This document shows positions 45,351 through 55,500 of a DNA stretch of 64,000 nt, piece by piece. The translations under genes and the position numbers were made by a program. The notes under the pieces were generated by a model. It was not told where the DNA came from and searched no databases. It saw nothing but the letters and a program-made list of their open reading frames with translations. The DNA comes from Spongilla lacustris (taxonomy: Eukaryota > Porifera > Demospongiae > Spongillida > Spongillidae). Positions within the stretch are counted from its first letter, which is position 1. The number at the start of each line of letters is the position of its first letter. Where the stretch lies: NCBI GenBank assembly GCA_949361645.1, contig OX442436.1, positions 1,215,179 to 1,279,178 on the forward strand, in the 5' to 3' direction.

Positions 45351-46566
45351 ATGGCCGCGGTGTACCAGCGAATAACGGACTCGATGTTCTTGGACGGACC
45401 AGGGTTATTTAAAAAGTACAGCTGTCCCAAGTGTGAGCACATACTGAAGGACGCCGTTCAACCGAGCTGCGGGCATTGGCTATGTCAAAGCTGCGCCGAC
45501 CTGGTGTTTGAAAACGCTAAATCTGGAAGGTAGGTGGTCCGCCCATTGTGATAGCGAGATGAACGTTCTATCTCCTTAATAATTAGTAATAACTCTTCCT
45601 TTTCCTTGCTGGCACGCGCCTCTTCCCCACTCACTACCCTCTCTGACATACACTAGACGTCTACATACACATATCTAAATATGATTACATGTACGTCCTT
45701 CCGCAACGCGTATCTCGCAACCAATACTCATGGCCGTAATGTCCTCACCTTATAGAGTTGTGGCTTTTATTAAAAACAACTGTTGCTGTAGAATCAAAAG
45801 TGAGCCTTCTCTTTTAATACGTAAGAGCAAAAAAAAAAAAAAAAACCTATTTATCACTGTGATGATTCTGCATGGTCATTGGATCAGCCTGTGATTTTTC
45901 ATGGGCTCAAAGCTAGTTATCATTAGTGTATATTATAGTATTACATTATATTATAATTATTAACAGCTGTCTTGGTTACATGATGCTGAAATACCAAGCA
46001 TTCCTGTATGTGTGGCATAGCAGTGTTTTTAGAGATGTTGTTCTGTCACATGATGCCCGAGTATGTAGGTACTAGGTATTCACTACCTCATGGATATGCT
46101 TGAGGTTGGGAAAGTTTGTTATACATGTATTTATATTCCCACAAGGGCTGTTCACTGTAACTGAGCTTCAGACTTCTGGGTTAGAGTTGCCAAGTTATGA
46201 ATGTATTGCATTTGTGTCAGGCTATTCTTTAATAAGTGGTCAGGCTGTCATTTAATGAGTGCATTTGAAAGAACCTTTTCGCGGTCTTTCTTGGAGGATT
46301 TTGCGTGTGATTTCAGCGTACCTTTCTTGACCCCAGTTCGCCCAGGTGCCCCCGCAGTGATTGTGGCGAAGAGCTGGAAACCCAGGATGGGGCCAAGGTC
46401 CGTTGTGTGTCTTGTCCTAAGTTGGACTAGCACCTTTGACCTCTTGTGTTACCATCACCAGTACTTCCCTGATCGCTTTGTGAGGAAGGAGATATTAAAC
46501 TTTAGTATGAGGTGTGTCAACTATGCTGAAGGCTGCAGTTGGACTGGAAAAATATCGGTTTTGGAG
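45351..46566 (+). CDS. TRAF-like: TRAF exons 1-3: RING finger and linker to first zinc finger
   Basis: The ATG is in GTGCAGGATGG context. The RING ligands are C25, C28, C40, H42, C45, C48 (exon 1) and C61, C66 (exon 2: RCPRSDCGEELETQDGAK), a complete C3HC4 set. The RING is split by intron 1 inside the Arg-60 codon, which supports the splice assignment. Exon 3 reads YFPDRFVRKEILNFSMRCVN, then YAEGCSWTGKISVLE, matching the FPD-x-x-x-RKEI segment and the first TRAF-type zinc finger. With all ligands present, E3 activity is plausible. Confidence 0.88.
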
Positions 46567-49500
46567 GTAATCTGGTGGAGAGATTAAAAATAAAATGGGT
46601 TTGGAACAACATATGATCATACATCTCTGTCCAATGGTGATTTGTGAAAGGACTTCTTGTTAGGATACTAACCTGTTTGCGTGTGAAGGGGGTATTTTTC
46701 CCAACCAGGTGCTGTACCTTTGGGAATGGGGTGGGTAGTGTTGCTTGTTCAAACGTAGTAACTATGTATGGTGATATCTGTGCTTGAGCATTCCTATGAA
46801 TTTATTGAAATGGCTATCGTGATAGCCTCCCCCTACATACAACCCATTATCCACGTCATACATTCACTCCATTTCCTCATCCCTTTAAACCTGAGTGTTG
46901 CTGTAAACAACATGAACTATATTATAATATAATTAAGTTGGTTCAGAAGATGCCACTATTGGCACCAGTATGCTGATGGCAATTGGGACAAGGGTACCAA
47001 TGAGGACAAAGGAACAATGATACCAATGGGGACAAGGGTACTGATGGGGACAAAGATAACAATGGCAAGCAGGTTGTTAGGGTATTACTGCTGCAGGCAT
47101 TGCCACAACCTGTGTCTATAGCACTAGGTGTGCCTGTGATCACAGTCAATACAGTCGCTACTTTCAGACTTAGGATTCCAGCATGCAGATATTGTATTTC
47201 CTCACAACATTGTGATGATAACAATTCTGATGTAAGGAATTGTTTTACTCTCTACTGTACATGTTTGTGGCTATGTAAGGTATACATGTAGCCTTCTGTC
47301 TGATTGGGCAAACAGCTGCTTGTCTGTGTTGGGTGTTAATCTGATTGAAGTGTTTTATTACTTTTGTCTATATCTAGGGTAGGTAGGAAGTAGTGGTCCT
47401 CTATGTGGGGGGGGGAGGTGTGGCCTTATTGGGGGAGGTATGGCCTTATGGGAGAGGTATGGCCTTTTGGGGGAGGTGTGGCCTTATTGGGGGGGGGGGG
47501 GGGGGATTGGTTTGTTTGTAGACCAATGTTTTCTGTTTAAAAGACGTGTAGTGTCAGTTATAAACCAAACTTGTCTTGAGCAGTGTTCTGTAGTGCTACT
47601 AAAGGACTCTAATGTAAGCTGTCAAGTGCATGCAAGGATATGAGAAGCTGTGTGGTTCCATATAACCATGAAGAGATGGTACATGTACATTGCCTTTAGG
47701 CACACTCCATGGGATGCTCAGTGCTCAACCAAAAAAAGCCTGTGGTGATAGCAAAGACCTGGGCACTCCAACCAATGGCCTGGGCACTTGCACCAATGGC
47801 CTGGGCACTCCCAACAATGGCCTGGTGTGTGCAGGTCCCTATGCACCCCTATGATGGCTTTGCACACCACGAACGCTGGAGTACTGCAATAAGGCACACG
47901 ATATACTTCGGTGCCTGCACACCATGACGAGTTCCTTGTGGCTCCTTAACATAAACCACCTCCACATATATGATGGCCTCATGTTGTCAGTGGTGGCTTG
48001 GGTGTGGTCAAGATAGTGTGTGTACTGTGATGGCTGGTGTGTTCAATAGAGAAGCCTAGGTGTGCAGTGTTATGTGCAATATTGAAGGTCTTTGTTGCCA
48101 CAACAAGCTAAGCTTGTGCATTCAAATAAGGCTTGTGTACATGATAAGGCTTGTGTACATGTACCGTGAAAAGCGACTGCAAATTCTGTGAGTGATTAAG
48201 CCAGTATGTTTATTATCACAAGTGTCTTTTGAAAAGAAGTTTCCATTACCCATGTTTCCTACACTCTTTCCCTTCAGTCTCATGTAGAATCATGTGGATA
48301 TGAAGTGAAGAAGTGTCCAATGTGTAGTACTCAGGTCGCTGTTTCTGCGGTAAGTATTTGAGTTCTGTATTGTTAATTTTGTTATTATTGCAAAAATGTG
48401 GCAGTTATAAAATGTGCACTTAGTTTGTTCAACTGTATCTTTGCAACGGATGACATTAAAATCAACAACATAACAAATAAGGTGATGGTGACCAAGCTAA
48501 TTTTAAAGTCTCTACATGTATACCAAAAACTCCTAAGGACTCAATGGCTATAGGTATGAAGATATGGCTGGGGTCCAGGTGTGAAGATATGGCTGGGGTC
48601 CAGGTGTGAAGATATGGCTGGGGTCCAGGTGTGAAGATATGGCTGGGGTCCAGGTGTGAAGACATGGCTGGGGTCCAGGTGTGAAGACATGGCTGGGGTC
48701 CAGGTGTGAAGACATGGCAGGTGGCATCCCTACCATATTGCCAGGGCACCATGGTTTGATTTATTTATAGATACTGGTCTCCAGCCTTGGTTCTTACACA
48801 CTGGTTGCAATAATTTGTTACTGTTAGGGCTGGATGGATTACAGTATATAGTCTGCAGTAGTGTTGAGCATAAGGCTTGTGATAACTGCCTTCGGTGCAC
48901 CTGTAATAGTGCTCTTTCCCTCTTATTCAGATGGAAAACCACATGGCCATGTGCCCCAAAGCAACAAGACAATGTCCTCTGTATGGTCTCGGATGTCAGC
49001 ATGATGCCAAGGTATGTGAGTACTGTAAGTGTAATGGTTCCTCTAACTTGATAGTACTGTTATTTTTGTAGATCATGTCAGGGTTGCCAATGTTGATTTC
49101 TCCACTCCAATTAAAATGATCCATGATCACGTGATAATTATTTGGGACAGTGTCCAGCAAAATCGGGCTTGTGGGATTATAATTTTATCACTATAAAATT
49201 GCACGTTACACTAACCCACACATCTTCACAATGGTACAACCTTTTCCTTTCATATTTCGTACATATTACCACATCATTTCTCTATGTTCGTTTCCATTTT
49301 GGAGCTCTAATTATTTTCTATGCCGTCAGTGCAAAGATCGCTAATCCAACAGGTTAGAATTACACATCTTGCCATGTACGAATGTTGAAAATGCGTCAAA
49401 TTCGGAGTGTACATAGAGGAGTCCTGTAGCTATTGATTTGTCCTGTTCGTTAATTCTTGTATCATCCGTTACAGAGATATAGTTGAGCAAACTACATGCA

Positions 49501-52500
49501 TGTTTTCCCGCTTGATTTGCGCCAAAGATATAATCACCGCCTCCCCATACATCGCGATTTGACGCGAATCAAGCGGGAAAACATGCACGTAGTTTGTTCA
49601 ACTGTATCTCCGTAATAGATGATACAGAAATTAACGAACAGAACAAATCAATAGCTACAGGACTCCTCTAAGTACAACCCAAATTTGATGCGTTTTCCAC
49701 ACTCGTACATGGAGAAATGTTGAATTCTAACCCATTGGGTTAGCGATCTTTGTACTCGCAGCATGGAAAATAATTTGAGCACCAAAATCAATTTCCACAT
49801 AGAGAGATAATGTGAGAACATGTGTATGAACTTTTAAAGGAAAAGGTTGTACCGTTGCAAAGATGTGTTGTTCAGTGTAACATGCAATTTTTATAGTGAT
49901 AAAATTATAACCTCACAAGCCCGATTTTGCTGGACACTGTCCCATTTAATTATACACAAAACAATACTAATGTTCTGCTACATGACTATTCTAGAAAAGC
50001 AAACGATGTTGTAAGTGGAAAGTTGCTATAAAAAGCATTTTACATTTGCAGCCAAGTAACTTTGAACAGAATTTTGCTTGCAGTTTCTTATTGGGACATT
50101 CTGATTTGAAATTGTTTAGATTTTTAGTACGATGTACATTAATCAGCATATGAAGGTGTAGCCTTGTCCCCAGGCCCTATTTTTATTAAAGTTACGGGGG
50201 TGAAAAACAGGGCCTGGTAGACACTGCCAGGGTCCTAGCGCGCATGCGCTAGCCATTCCCTGAAAACCTGGGAATCGTATACTCACCTTTCTGTACACCA
50301 TCTCGTTTTCAGCGTAAACTCTTACTCCCCCCCCCCCCCCCCCTCCCCCCAGCGCATACATCAAATACAATAACACTACAAGACCGTCGTGTATGGAGTT
50401 TTGTACATCGACTTACTACCCTTGCTCCTTGGACCAAGTATGTGTAGGCTGGCCACCTCACGCTACTTGCCATCTTTAGCCGAAGCCACAATGCTTGTAC
50501 TCACGTGGTGTGCACTCATTGGCAAAGGCCTTGTCCGTCGATACCAGACTCCTTCTCGTCACCAAAGTTTTCCAAGTGTGTAGGGTAGTTCCAATGAGTG
50601 TGCACCATGAGAGTACAAATAGGTTTTCAGTATTGTGTCTTCGGCTAAGGATGGCAAGTAGCGTGAGGCAGCCAGCCTACACGTACATGTACTTGGTCCA
50701 AGGAGCAAGGGTAGTAAGTTGATGTACAAAACTCTTCATATACGACGGTCTGGGACAAGCAAGAGTTTACACTGAAAACGAGATGGTGTACGGTAAGGTG
50801 AGTATACGATTCCCAGGTTTTCAGGGAATGGCTAGCGCATGTGCGCTAGGACCCTGGCAGTGTCTACCAGGCCCTGTTTTTCACCCCCGTAACTTTAATA
50901 AAAACATGGCCTGGGGACGAGTCTAATGAAGGTGGAACATCACTGTGGTGAGAAAAAGGCAAACACCAAATAATCCCAGATAAACACTGCAGCATCTATT
51001 TAGGCACAAAAAGTACTTGATCACTGCATGTAATTGCAACTATATGTGCCAGCATCACCTAACTTTTATGCCCCCTTAAAGCAATTGTATTCACCTTCCT
51101 TAATCTTCATCTGTTCATTATACCTCAGGTTGGCAGTCAATAGGAATTTTTCATTTCACTTCACAGCACAGCTTATTACATACCATAATTTATGCCAATA
51201 ATCATGTAGTTGCTCTTAGGATTTTATAAATTGTTCAGATGTGCCCTGCTTCTTCCTGCTGTGTTGGTGGAGGTGTATTATAGATGAAGTTGAATGTATG
51301 TAATCATGAACAACAATGAGTCACATGTAGCATTCCAAGCCCCCACAAGGGATATCCTGCCAGGATAGCAAACCACATAGTCGTTTGTTGAATCAACAAC
51401 AGTTTACACAGTAATGTAAGCTGTGTGCATTGAGAGATGAGATTTTTAAACTGTTGCATACAGTTTGCTGCAACCATAGATATTAGAGCCTACTATGCTG
51501 CAACATACATGTACCTGTTGGGAAGAGTTGTGTGTTCATCTTTGTGATATTGTGCAAAGGTGGAACATCTTTGCACATAATATTAACATGCTGCAATCCT
51601 CACTCTATGCCTTTTAATAGCCCTAAGGTGCATATGTAAGTTAAACAGAGCGCCATTAAGTGAAATGAGATTTTCTTGAGCCTCACTTGTGACTGCTTCC
51701 ATATGTCCTAATTCTAGAATAGATAACAGAATAGCGCAAAGCTTTAGTGACGTGGGAGATGCTTAGCACATGTAAGTACTTGCAAAGATTCAACAAGCGT
51801 ACCTCATTGATGCTGGGGTGTTTATCTGAGATATTCTTAGAGATGTGTGGCCCAATATTGTTAGTAATACATCTGTCCATCAGAAATGACACGTAAATGT
51901 GTATAACAACAATGACATGATGGCAAAGGACTTGACAGGAACGGAGAAAGCTGCAAACAGGTACGAACTTGCGGATCAACACAATATGTAGAAGATTTAG
52001 TTCTTGTTTTGACCATGTTGAAGACAATCAAGGACTGGGGTCTCCACCTTGTAACTGTATGCATACAGGAAGGTCATATAAGACATATGATATACCAGCC
52101 TAGCTTCCTGACATGTTATTCTTCATTGCAACCCCACTAAGTGTGTGCACAGAAGATTACAGCAATGAGGTTAGTGTGTGTATAGAAAGCAGTTGATGTG
52201 GACACCAGAATCTCTACAACAGCAGGGGCAAACCACAAAATGTGATCAGATCTTTACTCAATTACATGTATTCCTTGAGAACATTACCACAAACTAGGAA
52301 GAGGCCAGGTTCAGGGTAATGAATGTTTAGGGCTGGTTGGGGTGTATGATATTCTAAATAATGCACACGTTCACTTCAATCAATTGAAGCCACACCAGCA
52401 ACATGACAAAGACTTCGTTTGGAACAAGCTTTGACTACTTCTGTTTATTGTGGGATGTGGGACGCTCCAAATCAATCCACATCGAGCAGTAAGTAGATAC

Positions 52501-55500
52501 CCATGAACACCATTTGGTGACTCACATAAATATGTGGATGCACTTGAAAGATTGGAGAGAGAGGTACTGATATGTTTGACATGCAAGTCATCTTCTTGTG
52601 ATGTTGTATTTAACTAGTATCTAAGTAGTATCTAAGTGTAGCTCTGCTGCAACATGTGTACACATTAAAGGGGTTGCCACACTACATGTTCTCAAACTGC
52701 ATCAATCTGTATTGTCAACCTGCTTCAATCCACTTTGGTTGTGTCTGCACTAGAGCAATCAGTATACTCATATCTAACTGGATCAATTCAGTTTGGGTGT
52801 GCACAATTAAAAGATGGCTGGGAATATGGCAGGCAGCTGATATCCAACACCACAATGCGTATGATTGCTTTAATTTGAACGTGCATGGGAGCAATGCTGC
52901 AGGAAAATGATAAAATCTTGTACATAGATGTATGTACAGAAAGGTAAAGTGTGCGCATGCATTTGAAATTCAAGCTGCATGCTGTCAGATGAAGGACAAG
53001 AATAGAGTCATAGTAGCCAACTTTTCTGGGACCAAAAGCCACACCCAATACCACACCCACTTATCCCCGTCACATCCTTGTATTAGCTACAGTAATCATC
53101 AGTGTCTATCCCCACCATAAGCATAAGCTACATTCTTTCCGAAGAGTCACTGAAGTAACCTTCTTACACTTTACCAGTTCTGGTGGATCATAACAACAGC
53201 TGTCTGAGTTGTATTCATATGTGCTATGATGGTTGACTTACTAAGGTTGATTCGCTGATCAGTACGTATTTTTAGAAAACCCCTCTCTGAATCAGCATTT
53301 GAAACAGAAAACTGTAGACTGAAATCTCAGTGAACATTAGTGTTATATATTCATTACCTTTGGAGCTTACTCCTATCCCTTGAAACTCCCATATCCACTT
53401 CTTATCAAAGTGACAGTCCCTATTCAGCCGCTTAGTCTTATACTCTTTGAAGGCAGAAGCTCAGCTCATTCGCTTGTACACCAAGCCATGCTGTATAGCT
53501 TACGGTTTTAAAACGAGGCAACCATTACCACCGCATATGTGCAAGTGCAAATGGGATATTCATCGTAGGGTAATGCAAAAGCTTTGGGTATGGATCTTAC
53601 GAAATCTAAATAACTAACTATATATGGTCACTTCCCATTCTATGTTCTTTTTTGCCATGGAAAAACAGTTGTGTTTTATTGGTAGGTTTTTTGCTGCCCA
53701 TGCCAACCAAATCAAGTTACCCAACAATTTGTTTAATAATCATCTTTCTGACTGCTGTGAGTATTGAAACCAAAAAACCATTCCATCTTGCTAGGTGAAT
53801 ACTCCTTTGTTATTTTTTTGGGAGGTCTGTCTACTTTTTGTTTCATGACTGGATTAAATGGTTTGTACATGAATATGCAAGTACAAAATGTTAGAGATCA
53901 AAAAATGTTACAGCTCTATGTCTCTGTGATTTTCTTTTGATTTATGCTCTGATCACACTCTTTTTCACACCTTCAAGAATTTGGTGTGCGACTCAATACA
54001 GTAAGTTAGTATTGGTTATAAGGTTTCATCTTTCTAACCTGTTGTTTCTCTGGTGTGCCGCCTCCAGAAGAGATGCAGTGTGTGTGCCCAAGAGCTTGGT
54101 GTTACTGCATTGGAGTAGCATTATACATGTGTATATATTGCTGGCGCGTTGGTGTTCATGCACTCAAAATCAGTGTGTTGCATGTGCAGATAGGTATCTT
54201 GTTGTGGACTATTTACTGGTCGGCAATTTGTGCCACTGATTGTGCAACTGGGAACAACATATTGGATGTCCTTGCATGGACACAAAAAAATTATAGCTTA
54301 CACTAGACGAAATAGTGGATTTATTTTCTTCATGTAAACTTAGTTGAAGTATGAAAACAAAAGAGGCAAAGTCTTTCCTTATCATGAATATCGTTTACTA
54401 TGTAGTGATGGAAGTGTTTACCATATTTGCTTTCGAAATCGAAGCACGCTTATTAAGGGCATTTGCAATCATTGTTATTCATGACAAAGATTAGAGATAA
54501 TTGGTATAACTACGTTTAATAAACCCATAATTTAGGGTATCCAGGGAACACATTGATTTCAAGTTTATTAGTGGGTAAATGGCAATTGCTGTATTAGAGA
54601 CACTGAAGTTGGTTGTTGCAAATTTTATATTTTAACAACAATTGGTAACAATGGGTAATAATAGTATGTGCATGTGAAATGTATGTAGTGGTAAACTGTG
54701 CTCAAATCCAGAGCCACCAACTGCACTGCTGATTTATAGCTTTTGTGTGTGTTTAAAACCCTGCCAAGTTATTGTTTAATATTAAGTATCAAAGAATAGC
54801 ATAATCCTGTATTCGATACATGGGCTCACTGTGTGTGCAGTGCATTTAAAACCCAAATACATTTAGCAATTCCATATAAGCAGCAATGATTGTCACAACA
54901 TGAGCAGCTGTCATGGTTAAGCAAAGGCTGAATATCTATTTAACTGAGGCACTTGGCTGCTGAAGCAAAGCTTGCAGCAAAGCTTGCAGCAAAATTTTAA
55001 TCTTGATGTATTGAACCCATGAGAAAACTGTGTTACACCCATTGTGTTCATATGTGGACATCCTGTGTAGTACATTTTTCATATAGTTCTCATGGTGTAT
55101 CATATTTCTGTCAACAATGTTGTTCATCCTGGCAGCTTGTTACAAGTACATTTTTTGGAGACAATATTACTAAGTTATGAGTTTGCTGCAACATCAGCTA
55201 ACACAAGTTTCTGCTATAGGGCTTACAGAACACATGAACAGCAGTTCTTTATTTTTCAACAAAATTGCAAATCAGTTTGCATGCAATTATCGGTTCTATG
55301 AAAAGTGAAACCATCACAAATACTTATAGGTAGAATTCTCTATCTCTCTCAGGGAAAAGAACTGGGAGTTACGAGGGATGAATTTAAATTATCTTGCTGT
55401 TACTTAGGGCTGGGGTTTACATCCCTGTATAACCACCACACTCATTGTAACAACAAAGAAGAATTATGCTTGTGAAGAACTCAAATAGCGGAGATCATAT

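Noticed and set aside
48462..48752. ORF with PGPQPYLHTW repeats
   Set aside because: It is the 25-bp minisatellite in TRAF intron 4.
53937..54306. Two overlapping Cys/Trp-rich open frames resembling membrane segments
   Set aside because: They lie inside TRAF intron 5, overlap in different frames, and have no conserved motif, so chance is the best explanation.
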